From: CAZXBB01 sp964638815
Lineage (GTDB): Bacteria; Planctomycetota; Phycisphaerae; Phycisphaerales; SM1A02
DNA: 32,868 nucleotides
Assembly: GCA_964638815.1 (NCBI GenBank)
Contig: CAZXBB010000454.1
Span: forward strand, 1-32,868
Reading direction: 5' to 3'
In this document: positions 1 to 8,756 of the stretch, in pieces
How the letters are laid out: the number at the start of each line of letters is the position of its first letter
Position numbering within the stretch: position 1 is the stretch's first letter
The notes under the pieces: model-generated
The model's database searches: none
What the model saw: only the letters and a program-made list of their open reading frames with translations
What the model was told of the DNA's origin: nothing
Position numbers and translations under genes: made by a program

Positions 1-48
1 TGCCCGGCGAGGTGCCCGGCGGGATGCCCGGCGGCCTGCTGGCCGGGC
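1..48. repeat. 12-bp tandem repeat, about four units
   Basis: TGCCCGGCG recurs at 1, 13 and 25 with a 12-bp period, and a degenerate fourth unit starts at 37. In the plus-strand frame ending at 63-65 the period equals four residues (PGGx), so it is probably a coding repeat rather than a regulatory one. Confidence 0.6.
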
Positions 49-65
49 GGGGCGGTGTGCGCTGA
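1..65 (+). CDS. C-terminal end of an unidentified protein (partial)
   Basis: The frame whose codons begin at base 3 runs open to a TGA at 63-65. Nearly every codon ends in G or C, as in the real genes of this window. It encodes a Pro-Gly-Gly-rich tail (PGEV, PGGM, PGGL units) ending in GGVR. This looks like the low-complexity C-terminus of a gene starting left of the window and converging on the gene that ends at 171. Only about 20 residues are visible, so no family or function can be given, and chance cannot be excluded. Confidence 0.35.
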   Translation, partial: PGEVPGGMPGGLLAGRGGVR

Positions 66-170
66 CGGGGTCGTCGGCTCCGACTCGGCGGTGACGCTCA
101 TCGCGTGGGACCTCATAGCGGGGAGGGGCGGATAGCGGACGGACGGGGGAATCTGCCGCGGCGGGCCGGA

Positions 171-3100
171 TTATACAGGCACCGCCGCACCCACGATCGC
201 GTCGAGACGATCCGCGATGCGACGGACGTGATCGTCCCACGTGTGCTGCGCGACGACGCGTCGTTTCGCGTTCGCGGCGATCGCGCGGCCGAGATCGGGC
301 CGACGCACGAGCTCCGCGATCGCGAGCGCCAGCTCGCGTTCGTTGCCGGGCGCGACGAGCACGCCGAGGGCATCCGTCGTCGCCGGATCGGCGCCGGCGA
401 TGTCGGCGACGCGGAGCGCGGGGCTCAGGATCGTCTCGATCTGCCCGAGCGCGCTCGCCACCGTCGGCCGGTCCATCGCCATGTACTCGAGCAGCTTGGT
501 CGGCGAGCCGAAGAAAGGCCGATCGTCGTCGGGCAGCGTGTGGTGCGGCGAGAGGAACATGTCGCACGCGGCCAGGTGCACGGGGGCCTGGTCCTGCGGC
601 ACGAGCCCGGTCAGCACGACCCGCCCCCCGATTCCGGCCTGCCCGATCGCGCGCTCGACGATCGGACGCAGTCCGCCGTCGCCGATGAGGAGCACGCGGA
701 TGCGCGGGTCGGCGGCGACGATCGCCGGCAGCGCGGCCGCCAGCACGTCGATGCCGTGCCATGCGCCGAACGTCCCGATGAAGCCGATGACGATCTCCCC
801 GTCGCCGAAGCCGAGCCGGCGTCGCAGCGCCCGGCCTTCGTCCGCGCGCCGGGCGGGATCGAACTCCACGGGATCCACCGCGTTCGGGTTCACGAGGATG
901 CGCTCGGGGTGCACACCCCGCCCGATCAGCTCGGCGCGCAGCGGCTCGGACACGACGACGACGAGATCCGCCGCGCGGACCTGCCGCTCCTCTATCTCGG
1001 TCATGTCGGCCTCGTGCCGGTACGGGTCCTTCGCCCAGTGCCGGCGGGCCCAGATCTCCGACCCGTTGTACTCCAGCACGTACGGCACGTCGAAACGCTG
1101 CGCCGTCCGCGCCGCGACATGGTTGCCGACGACGAGACGCTCGTAGATGAACGCGGGGCGCAGCCGCTCGACGAGCCGCTCGTACGCGGGGCCCATGCTG
1201 CGGTTCGCCTCGAAGAACTGGCGCTCGTAGTCGGTCTCCGCGGGATCGATGTCGGGTCCACGCAGCACGACCGTCGAGACGCGCGTGGGGTCCACCATCG
1301 GCATGTAGAACCCGGCGGCGACGACGACGCGGAAGCCCATCGCGTCGAAGGCGCGGATCACGTGGGCGGTGTGCCCGAACGAGCCGCCGCTCACCGAGCG
1401 CGAGTTCCAGTAGTCCAGACGCGTGTAGAGGATCGGTCCGCCCGGCGATCCCCGCCCGGTCGTCGCCGGCGTCGCGTGATCGACGACGCCGACGTGCGGC
1501 TTCGGGCGAAGCTGCCGGCTGGTGACGCGCGCCTCGATGAAGGGCGGTGTGTTCGTTCGTCGCCGGGACAGCGCCGCGCCCGGACGATGGTGGCCGGTCG
1601 GTCGCAGCGTCCACGCGATCTCGTCGCCGGCCGCGATGCGGACGGCGACCCGCAGCACGCTCGCCTCCACGCGCTCGCCGTAGGCCGGCGCGACGAAGTC
1701 GGTGTCGACGTAGCCCGTCGCCTCGACGTCGGCGGCGAGGCCGATCTCCGCCGTGGTCCCGATACGCCAGCGGTCGCGGCCCACGGCGACGATCTCGTGC
1801 CCGGGCGCCGCGTGAAAGTGGAGGACGACGTCGATCGGATCTCCCGCCCTCGCAGGATCCGCCGGCGGGAACGAATCGACGACGCGGAACCCGCCCCCCG
1901 GCGCGATCGAGATGCTCCGCCGGCACCGCACGCCGGCGCCTTCGACGAAGCCGCAGTGCTCGCCGACGAAGAGATCGCCGTCGGACTCCGGCGCCCAGCG
2001 CAGGACGGTGGCGGCAGCGCGTTCGTCATGGATGTTGAAGAGGTAGTCGCTCCGCAGACGCTGCTGCTCGAGGCCGTTCACCTGCGCGACGTTGTGCGAA
2101 GCCGTCGAGCGCGAGTGATTGCGCAGCGCCTGGTCGGACGTGTAGCAGTACTGGCCCGGATCGACGAGCACCTCCGTCCCGCCGATCGTGTACGTGAGGG
2201 AGAGCTTGTCGTTGTGGGCGTGGCCGCCGTTCCACTTCGGCGCGCCCGGCGCGGGATCGCGGAACGGCTGGCCGTTCGGGCCGCACGAGAGGTGCAGGCA
2301 CTCCTCGCCCGCGCGGAGCACGTACCAGCCGCTGTCGGGCAGCGCCGCCGACGCGTCGGGCCACGCGCCGGTCTCCAGACGCTCGAATGCCTCGAACCCA
2401 TCCGGCCCGAGGCAGAGCATGGCCTCCTCGGAGAACGGCACGCCGGGAAGCTTGAGATCGGGATCCCCGAACAGGACCGCGCCGATCGGGAGGAGGTACC
2501 CGAGATCGCCGTCGTCGCGCCGGACCATCCGGTGCAGACGCCCGGAGTCGTTGTCGCCGATGAGCGGGACGTGCCCGTCGCCGTCGATCAGCGCGCGGAC
2601 CGCGTCGAACATCGCCTTCAGCCGGGACCAGAAGGCCGCGGACAGCTCGACGCCGTTCTGCCGGCACAGGAGCGCCGGACCGAGGAACAGCTCGAGACAG
2701 AGCCGGTGGTACGCCGTGGAGGCCTCGAAGTCCGTGCCGTCCGGGAAGACCTCGGCCAGGATCTCCCGCTCCAGTTCGCCGGCGGCGAAGGCGACCCACC
2801 CGCGCGCCTCCTCCGACCGCGGGAACTGGAGCCCGGTGTAGATCAGCCCCTGGAGATCGGCGAGGTAGTGGTTCGAGCGGAGTGCGTCGGTGCCCTCGAG
2901 GTGCCCGCGGATGTGCCGGCCGTGCTCGAACACGTTGACGAGCAGCATCTCGAGGAACTCGTCGGTCACGAGCGGATCGGGCAGCACGTACGGCAGCGCG
3001 GCGATCCAGTTTCCCACGCGGATCGCGGCTTCCATCGCGCATACCCAGTTCGGCCCGAAGCCGAGCGGGTTGTTGCGGATCCAGTCGGTCACGTGCCGGA

Positions 3101-3668
3101 CGTAGGCGCGCGCATAGAACGCCTCGCCCGTCAGCAGATGCGCGACGCCGAGCACCGGCGCGTGGTAGAAGCGCGAGAGCTCCCACGGCACTTTGATGTC
3201 GGCGCCGGGCGCGTCGTGGATGATCGGCACGTTGGCGATCGGCAGCAGCTTCCACTGCGCACCCGTCTTGAAGTCCACGTGCCAGTCGATGTGCGGCCCC
3301 AGGTCCTGGAGACCGCTGCCGAGCACGTCGAACCGCTGGCCGGCCGCGCGCTGCGCCTCGCTGACGATGACGCGACAGCGCTCCGGGCCGAGGCGCTCCC
3401 ACGCCGCGCGCCACGCTTCGCGTTCCGGGAGGGCGTGGAGCATCGCCGGCCGGATCGCCTCACGCAGCGCCGTCGCCCCGTTGCGACCCGCCGGCATCTC
3501 GCCCCACGCCTCAGCCAGCTCGAGGGTGGGCACGTAGAGACCCGGCGGCGCCTCGTCGGCGAAAGTCACACCGGGATAGAGCCGCTCCAGCACCGCGACG
3601 TGCATGCGTCGCGCGAGGGGACGCATGCCCGGCGGGAGCATCTGCTTGACGAACGTGGTTACACGCAC
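171..3668 (-). CDS. Heparinase II/III-family protein fused to a GT4 glycosyltransferase
   Basis: This 1165-residue protein has two enzyme domains. Residues about 100-715 are heparinase II/III-like: an FKTG...VKVPWELSRF toroid segment, an SNHYL motif near 266, and GGHAHNDKLS near 480 followed by VDPGQY in the beta-sandwich half. After a short Arg/Pro-rich linker, residues about 745-1165 form a GT4 glycosyltransferase, with NGSEIWARRHW near 867, NPNAVDP, GFIGTFGAWHG, and a sugar-nucleotide motif SPTKLLEYMAM near 1053. There is no ATG or GTG between the domains, so the fusion looks genuine. The chosen GTG at 3668 follows a GAGGCG ribosome-binding site and overlaps the upstream gene by 10 bases. 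ATG 3641 is an alternative. No signal peptide is visible, which fits the cytoplasmic GT half. The GT half resembles the stand-alone GT4 at 7146-8756. Lyase activity is not established; a glycan-modifying role is equally possible. Confidence 0.85.
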   Translation of the reverse strand: MRVTTFVKQMLPPGMRPLARRMHVAVLERLYPGVTFADEAPPGLYVPTLELAEAWGEMPAGRNGATALREAIRPAMLHALPEREAWRAAWERLGPERCRVIVSEAQRAAGQRFDVLGSGLQDLGPHIDWHVDFKTGAQWKLLPIANVPIIHDAPGADIKVPWELSRFYHAPVLGVAHLLTGEAFYARAYVRHVTDWIRNNPLGFGPNWVCAMEAAIRVGNWIAALPYVLPDPLVTDEFLEMLLVNVFEHGRHIRGHLEGTDALRSNHYLADLQGLIYTGLQFPRSEEARGWVAFAAGELEREILAEVFPDGTDFEASTAYHRLCLELFLGPALLCRQNGVELSAAFWSRLKAMFDAVRALIDGDGHVPLIGDNDSGRLHRMVRRDDGDLGYLLPIGAVLFGDPDLKLPGVPFSEEAMLCLGPDGFEAFERLETGAWPDASAALPDSGWYVLRAGEECLHLSCGPNGQPFRDPAPGAPKWNGGHAHNDKLSLTYTIGGTEVLVDPGQYCYTSDQALRNHSRSTASHNVAQVNGLEQQRLRSDYLFNIHDERAAATVLRWAPESDGDLFVGEHCGFVEGAGVRCRRSISIAPGGGFRVVDSFPPADPARAGDPIDVVLHFHAAPGHEIVAVGRDRWRIGTTAEIGLAADVEATGYVDTDFVAPAYGERVEASVLRVAVRIAAGDEIAWTLRPTGHHRPGAALSRRRTNTPPFIEARVTSRQLRPKPHVGVVDHATPATTGRGSPGGPILYTRLDYWNSRSVSGGSFGHTAHVIRAFDAMGFRVVVAAGFYMPMVDPTRVSTVVLRGPDIDPAETDYERQFFEANRSMGPAYERLVERLRPAFIYERLVVGNHVAARTAQRFDVPYVLEYNGSEIWARRHWAKDPYRHEADMTEIEERQVRAADLVVVVSEPLRAELIGRGVHPERILVNPNAVDPVEFDPARRADEGRALRRRLGFGDGEIVIGFIGTFGAWHGIDVLAAALPAIVAADPRIRVLLIGDGGLRPIVERAIGQAGIGGRVVLTGLVPQDQAPVHLAACDMFLSPHHTLPDDDRPFFGSPTKLLEYMAMDRPTVASALGQIETILSPALRVADIAGADPATTDALGVLVAPGNERELALAIAELVRRPDLGRAIAANAKRRVVAQHTWDDHVRRIADRLDAIVGAAVPV

Positions 3669-4861
3669 GCGCCGCCTCGCGGGATCGATCGGGTTCCATG
3701 ATCGTCGGCGCCGATGACCTCGACGAGCCGGGCGGCCCGGCGGCGCCAGTCCGCGCGCCGTGCGAACGCCACGAGCGGTTGACGGTCCACGGGATGCTCC
3801 GTCGCCTCCGACACCTCTCGCACGAACTCCGCCTCCGACCGGCACAGCCGGGCTGGGCTTGCAAGCTGCTCCAGCTCCTCGGACGCAACGGCCACGACGG
3901 GCAGACCGCAAGCCAGGTACTCGTAGAGCTTAATGGGATTGACGAAACGGGTCAACGCGTTGGAGCGGAAGGGGATGATGCCCACGTCGGCGTTGACGAG
4001 ATAGCGCGGCACTTCTTCGTACGGCCGCGCGCCGAGCAGGTGCACGTTGTCCAGGCCGCGCAGCGCCGCGAGGTCGGTCCCCGGCGGACCGACGAGCACG
4101 AAGGCGATTCGCGGCAGCGCCCGTGCGGCCGCCCGGACCAGCTCGACGTCGAACCATGCCTCGATCGCGCCGACGTAGACGGCGCGGGGCGACGGGATGC
4201 CCGCGTACTCCGCGGGCGGGGCGAGCGGGCCGGGCGCGAAGCGCTCCGTATCGACGCCGTTGGGCAGGTACAGGACGGACCGCGCCCCGTGCGCACGCGC
4301 CTCGTCGGCCAGTCCGCGCGACGTCACGACGACGTGATCGACGCGCCGCGTCATCTCGTGCGTCCGCGCGATCCAGCTCGGCGCCGTCGCCGCGAAGCCG
4401 GCGATGGCGTCCACGATGCGGAACACGCTGGTCGCCGCCGGGACCGTATCGAGCAGGAACGCGTATCGCTCGGAGTCGATGACGAGCAGGTCCACCTCGT
4501 CGAAGCCCCGCGCCGCGAGCCGCGCGGAGAGACGCGGCACCGTGAGCTTCGGCCACAGGTCGAGCACGCGCCCCGCGCGGAGAAAGGGCGCGTCGTACGG
4601 CGGGCAGAGCGTGAGCGGGCAGTAGTGGAACAGGCGGCCGTCGAGCGTCTCTTCCCCCCCGCGCCACCAGTTGAGGACCCGTTCGCGCGTCGCCGACCGG
4701 GAGCGCGAATACAGCAGGTGAAGCGGCGACACCGGGTGCGAGAGGAACGCGACGTCCCAGCCGAGCCCGGCGAGGTGCCGCGCGTAATGATGCGCGCTCA
4801 CGCGGAACGGACCGTGCCACGGCTGGCTCGTCGCCCAGAGGCAGCGTCGTCGCGGCATCAT
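3659..4861 (-). CDS. Glycosyltransferase, GT4-like (GT-B fold)
   Basis: This 400-residue protein probably transfers a sugar from a nucleotide donor to a growing glycan at the cytoplasmic face of the inner membrane. The N-terminal Rossmann half opens with WATSQPWHGPFRVSAHHYARHL. PNGVDTERF near 200 marks the domain junction, and NPIKLYEYLACGLPVV near 305-320 is the donor-binding segment with its paired glutamates. The ATG at 4861-4859 makes an ATGA overlap with the stop of the upstream heparinase gene, which decides the start over longer upstream versions. A second in-frame ATG follows directly. Its 3' end overlaps the heparinase-GT fusion by 10 bases, so the three genes are probably co-translated. 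Donor and acceptor cannot be read from sequence. Confidence 0.88.
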   Translation of the reverse strand: MMPRRRCLWATSQPWHGPFRVSAHHYARHLAGLGWDVAFLSHPVSPLHLLYSRSRSATRERVLNWWRGGEETLDGRLFHYCPLTLCPPYDAPFLRAGRVLDLWPKLTVPRLSARLAARGFDEVDLLVIDSERYAFLLDTVPAATSVFRIVDAIAGFAATAPSWIARTHEMTRRVDHVVVTSRGLADEARAHGARSVLYLPNGVDTERFAPGPLAPPAEYAGIPSPRAVYVGAIEAWFDVELVRAAARALPRIAFVLVGPPGTDLAALRGLDNVHLLGARPYEEVPRYLVNADVGIIPFRSNALTRFVNPIKLYEYLACGLPVVAVASEELEQLASPARLCRSEAEFVREVSEATEHPVDRQPLVAFARRADWRRRAARLVEVIGADDHGTRSIPRGGACV

Positions 4862-7155
4862 CGCTCCCCGATCGTCACGGACCACGCGACCTCGCGCGCC
4901 GCGAACGGGAGCTCGAGCATGAGCCCGCGGCGGCACCAGCCGTAGGCGTCGCTGTACGGCGCCGATGTGACGCTCCACCGCGCGTCGCCGGCGGACGCCG
5001 CGGCGGCGATCGTCACGCGCGTGTCCTCGACCGCGACCGCGATCGCCGGCCCCGGCCCCGAGGTGAGAATCTCGACGTCGGGGTGCAGGTGCAGCGCGAT
5101 GACCTTCGTGCCGTCGTGCGCGCACCGGTCGAGGAACGAGAGGCGGTCGGCGCCGACCTCGATCGTGCGCTGACGGGGGGCGACGCCCTCCGGGGCGAAC
5201 TCCGCCTCCCATGTCGTCGCGGTCGCGCGGAGCACGGTCCCGGCGCGCGCCGTGCGGAGCGAGAAGAGCCCGAGCGCGCCCGGCGTCCAGTCGTTCTGCT
5301 CTCGCCCCGGCACAAGGATCGTGTTGTGCATCGCCGTCGAACGGAAGAGGTTGCGCGAGGCCGGCGCCGGCGTGTAGAGGTACGTTCCCGGATCGACGAT
5401 GACGGGCCGATCGTCGACGAACAGCTCGAACGAAAGCTGGTCGTTGTGCGCATGCCCCCCGTTGCCGCGCTGCCCCGTGCTGCCGGCGCGGGCGACGAGC
5501 CGCACGCGGCCGACGCAGTACACCCAGACCCCGAAGTCCTCGAACGCCGCGGGGTTCCGCGGGTCCGCCGCCGGCGGCGGTGCGGCGAGCGTGCGGCCGC
5601 GGGCGAGTCCGCGCACCACTGCGGCGTCAACGCCGGTCGCCGGCGCGCCCGCCAGCGCCGCGATCGCCTCGACGAGGTGGCGATGGTCGCCGGGATCCTC
5701 GCGCACGCAGTCGTCGTCGTCCGCGAGCGCGTCGTAGCCCTCGAGGTTCAGGAAGCGCTCACGCGTCGCCGCGACCGTCGCCCGCACGCAGGCGGGCGAG
5801 AGACGCAGGAACCGCCCGCTGTCGTTGTCGCCGATCTGCGACCGCATCGTCGCCGCGGTGAACCGCCCCATGCCCGCGACGCGCCCGGCGTACCACGCCG
5901 GGAACGGATGCTCGCCGTTCGCGCCGGCCATCTCGATTGGCGCCGGACGCAGCGGGGCCGGCGTGTCGAGCGCGGCGTGGTCGTACGTGGCCAGCGCCGC
6001 GCGCCGCGCGTCGGGGAGCCCGAGCACGAGCGCGGTGCCGAACACGACCATTTCGGCGGAGAGCCGGTGGTATCTCGTCGACGCCTCGAAGTTGGCGCCA
6101 TCCTCCCCGAACTGGATCCTCACCTCGTCGATCAGCTCCTGCACGCCGAACGCGAGCCACGCGTCTGTCTCCCGCGTCGCGGGCAGATGCGCGGCGGCGA
6201 AGAGCAGCCCGACGAGGTTCGAGAGGTAGTGATTCGAGCGCAGGATCGGCTCCCACTCGAGGTGCGCGACGATGAACCGGCCGTGCTCGTACACGGCGCG
6301 CGTGAGCACCGATTCGAACGCGTCGTCGAGCCGGGCGCCGGCCGCCAGGAGCAGGCTTCGGGCGACGACGATGTTCGCGACGCGGATCGCGACGTCCATC
6401 GTGCAGCGCCAGTTGACGCCATAGCGCGGCGGGTTCGTCGCAAGAAAGTCGAGGACCTGGTTGCGGTACAGGCGCACGCAGTCGTCCCGGGTCGGAGCCT
6501 GAAGGCCCGGGGCAGGACGGTCCGGGGCGTGACCGGCCCGCGCGAGCACGGCGCTCGTCGCCGCGAGCTGCGGCAGGTGCTGGAGCCGCGCGAGCTCCCA
6601 CGGCACCTTCACGTCAACGCCGGGCCGATGCCCGAACGGAACCTCGCCGTGCCATGTCAGCTCCGACCAGCGGTAGCCCGACTTGAAGTCGAGATGCCAG
6701 TCCACCGGCACGTACGGCGGCTCGATGAGCGACCAGAGCCGCTGCGCTTCCGCGCGATTGCCGGGCGTGACGCGGGACCGGAGCCACCGGCCGCCCGCGT
6801 CCGCGACGACAGCGGGACCGGCGTCGTACCGGTGGCCCTCGACGCCGCGGCAGCGCATGCCGTGACGGACCTCGACCCAGCCCGAGCCGAGCAGGTCGAA
6901 GCGGTGCGCGAGCGCGTGCCGGGCCGTCTCCGCCATCACGTCGCAATCGACCTCCGCCGCGGGAACGTCGAGCGGCGGCAGCCACGCGGCCAGCGTTCCC
7001 TCCGGCACGCCGTCGCGCGCGTAGGTCGGGAGGTTGCGATCGCGGCGCCGCTGCGTCCACGCGTCGAGCTTGCGTCGCGCCTTGCGCGCCGCCCGCCCGA
7101 CCGTCCGGTGCGGCGGGGACATGAGCACCTCGCGGAGGCGGTGCGTCACGGGCAC
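4858..7155 (-). CDS. Heparinase II/III-family protein
   Basis: This 765-residue protein has the two-part heparinase II/III layout. The N-terminal (alpha/alpha) toroid region includes FKSGYRWSEL and VDVKVPWELARL, with SNHYL near 310. The C-terminal beta-sandwich region has GGHAHNDQLSFEL near 565, then VDPGTYLYTP and STAMHNT. These Asn-His-Tyr and His clusters are the family's usual catalytic or metal-site neighbourhood. GTG 7155 is supported by an AAGGA site nine bases upstream and overlaps the preceding gene by 10 bases. ATG 7122 is an alternative. The N-terminus is basic (RKARRKLDAWTQRRRDR) and shows no signal peptide, odd for a secreted lyase. It is paralogous to the N-terminal half of the fusion at 171-3668. 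It could act as a lyase, as an epimerase-like modifier (dermatan sulfate epimerase shares this fold), or in chain trimming. Confidence 0.87.
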   Translation of the reverse strand: MPVTHRLREVLMSPPHRTVGRAARKARRKLDAWTQRRRDRNLPTYARDGVPEGTLAAWLPPLDVPAAEVDCDVMAETARHALAHRFDLLGSGWVEVRHGMRCRGVEGHRYDAGPAVVADAGGRWLRSRVTPGNRAEAQRLWSLIEPPYVPVDWHLDFKSGYRWSELTWHGEVPFGHRPGVDVKVPWELARLQHLPQLAATSAVLARAGHAPDRPAPGLQAPTRDDCVRLYRNQVLDFLATNPPRYGVNWRCTMDVAIRVANIVVARSLLLAAGARLDDAFESVLTRAVYEHGRFIVAHLEWEPILRSNHYLSNLVGLLFAAAHLPATRETDAWLAFGVQELIDEVRIQFGEDGANFEASTRYHRLSAEMVVFGTALVLGLPDARRAALATYDHAALDTPAPLRPAPIEMAGANGEHPFPAWYAGRVAGMGRFTAATMRSQIGDNDSGRFLRLSPACVRATVAATRERFLNLEGYDALADDDDCVREDPGDHRHLVEAIAALAGAPATGVDAAVVRGLARGRTLAAPPPAADPRNPAAFEDFGVWVYCVGRVRLVARAGSTGQRGNGGHAHNDQLSFELFVDDRPVIVDPGTYLYTPAPASRNLFRSTAMHNTILVPGREQNDWTPGALGLFSLRTARAGTVLRATATTWEAEFAPEGVAPRQRTIEVGADRLSFLDRCAHDGTKVIALHLHPDVEILTSGPGPAIAVAVEDTRVTIAAAASAGDARWSVTSAPYSDAYGWCRRGLMLELPFAAREVAWSVTIGER

Positions 7156-8756
7156 GGGTGGAGTTCCTTCAGCTTCTCGATCACGCGGGCGGTGTTCCGC
7201 TTCCAGGTGTGACGCTCGACGGCGCGGGCGCGCGCCGCGGCGCCGAGCCGCGAGCGGAGGTCGGCGTCGCCGATCGCCCGCGCCAGACCCGCCATGAGCG
7301 ATTCGACGTCACCGGGCTCGACCATGATCGCCGTCCGGTCCGGCTCGAGCACGGCACCGATCTGGCCGAGGTCCGACGCGACGATCGCCCGGCCCATCGC
7401 CATGTACTCGAAGAGCTTCGTAGGCGACCCGAAGAACGGCGTGCCGTCGGCGTTGGGAACGTGCGGCGACGCGAGCACGTCGCACGCGGCGAGATGCGCC
7501 GGCCCTTCCGACTGGGGGAGCTGCCCCGTGAGCACGCAGTACGGCCCGACCCCGTGCCGCGCGATCGCGTCGCGCACCTCGCTCATCGTGAGGCCGTCGC
7601 CGATCATCAGCAGCCGCACCGATCCGCGCAGCGCCGGTCGCTCGTTCAGCAGGCGACCGAACGCGTCCGCGAGCACCTCGGCACCGTGCCAGCGGCCGAA
7701 CGTGCCGATGAAGCCGATCACCGTCTTGCCGTCGAGCCCGTGCCGCGTCCGCACCGGCGCGCCGTCCACGCCGGGGTGGTAGCGATCGGTATCGACGCCG
7801 TTCGGGTTCACGAGGATCTTCGCAGGCTCCACGCCGAGCCGCACGAGATCGTCGCGGATCGGGTCGCTCACGACGACGACCTGGTCGGCGGCGCACAGGT
7901 TGAGGTCCTCGATCGACTGCGCGAGCTTCTCGAGATTGAGCGGGTTGCCCCAGTTCCGCTGCGCCCACACCTCCGAGCCGTTGAACTCGAGCACGAGCGG
8001 CACCCCGAGCGAGCGCGCCAGGACGACGCCGGAGAAGTTGAAGACGCTGCACCGCTGATAGATGAACGCGAGGCGGACGCCGTTCAGCCGCCTGCGCGCC
8101 TCCGCCACGAGCTGGTGGTGGAAGCGCAGCGCGCGGTGCTCGTAGGAGTGGTAGTACTCCTCCGGCGCGATGCGGTGCCGCGGGATCGACGGATCGACGG
8201 TCGGGATCGCCGTACTCTCGAGCAGGACGACGTCGCCGACGAACGATCGCAGGTTGTTGAGGACGCCCGCGACGTGACCGACCGAGCCGCCGGATCGCAG
8301 CGCCGGCACGATGTCGCTGTAGATGTACACCGCCGTCCCGGCGAGATCGAGCGGGCGCGGCGCGCCCGATCGCCCGTACTTCGCGAGCGCCGAACACACG
8401 TCGCGCCGGATCCGCGGCACCGCGACGGCCTCGCGCAACCGCAGCCGGCCCGTCCGCGTGAGCATGCGCCAGAGGGTGCCGAGCGTGATCGGCTTCCGCT
8501 GACCCGCATCATCCTCGAACCAGCACGCGCGACGCGCGAGCAGACGCAGCACGAGCGCGACCTCGAAAGGACGCGAGACGAGGTCCATCTCGGCGAGCAG
8601 CAGGCGCACCTCGGAATAGCGGAACAGGTCCAGCAGAATGCGCCCGCGCCGCACGCGCACCGCGATCTCCTGCAATCTCAGGACCTGCGTGCCCGGCGCG
8701 GCGGCGGGGCTCCGCATGGTCGACCCCAGCACCGTCAGCTTCATGTCGCTACTCAC
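7146..8756 (-). CDS. GT4 glycosyltransferase with N-terminal extension
   Basis: This 536-residue protein has a GT-B glycosyltransferase core from about residue 135 to the end. It shows LEFNGSEVWAQRNW near 255, VVSDPIRDDL, NPNGVDTDRY, IGFIGTFGRWHG, and the donor-site segment FFGSPTKLFEYMAMGR near 440-455. The same motif set is in the C-terminal half of the fusion at 171-3668, so the two are paralogues. The first 130 residues (many Arg/Leu, no signal peptide) are not part of a usual GT4 and are unrecognised. The GTG start at 8756 shares GTGA with the stop of the upstream amidotransferase gene and has a perfect GGAGGAAG site 11 bases before it. ATG 8744 is a weaker choice. It is probably cytoplasmic, working with its operon neighbours on one glycan. 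Confidence 0.88.
   Translation of the reverse strand: MSSDMKLTVLGSTMRSPAAAPGTQVLRLQEIAVRVRRGRILLDLFRYSEVRLLLAEMDLVSRPFEVALVLRLLARRACWFEDDAGQRKPITLGTLWRMLTRTGRLRLREAVAVPRIRRDVCSALAKYGRSGAPRPLDLAGTAVYIYSDIVPALRSGGSVGHVAGVLNNLRSFVGDVVLLESTAIPTVDPSIPRHRIAPEEYYHSYEHRALRFHHQLVAEARRRLNGVRLAFIYQRCSVFNFSGVVLARSLGVPLVLEFNGSEVWAQRNWGNPLNLEKLAQSIEDLNLCAADQVVVVSDPIRDDLVRLGVEPAKILVNPNGVDTDRYHPGVDGAPVRTRHGLDGKTVIGFIGTFGRWHGAEVLADAFGRLLNERPALRGSVRLLMIGDGLTMSEVRDAIARHGVGPYCVLTGQLPQSEGPAHLAACDVLASPHVPNADGTPFFGSPTKLFEYMAMGRAIVASDLGQIGAVLEPDRTAIMVEPGDVESLMAGLARAIGDADLRSRLGAAARARAVERHTWKRNTARVIEKLKELHPCP
7164..7169 (-). promoter_or_regulatory. Ribosome-binding site of the heparinase gene at 4858-7155
   Basis: AAGGAA on the minus strand places its AAGGA core nine bases before the GTG at 7155. 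It lies inside the end of the upstream glycosyltransferase gene. It favours GTG 7155 over ATG 7122, which has no comparable site. Confidence 0.55.

Noticed and set aside
105..3701. 1198-codon plus-strand open frame over the heparinase-GT fusion
   Set aside because: Same shadow effect. The minus-strand frame has all the domain motifs.
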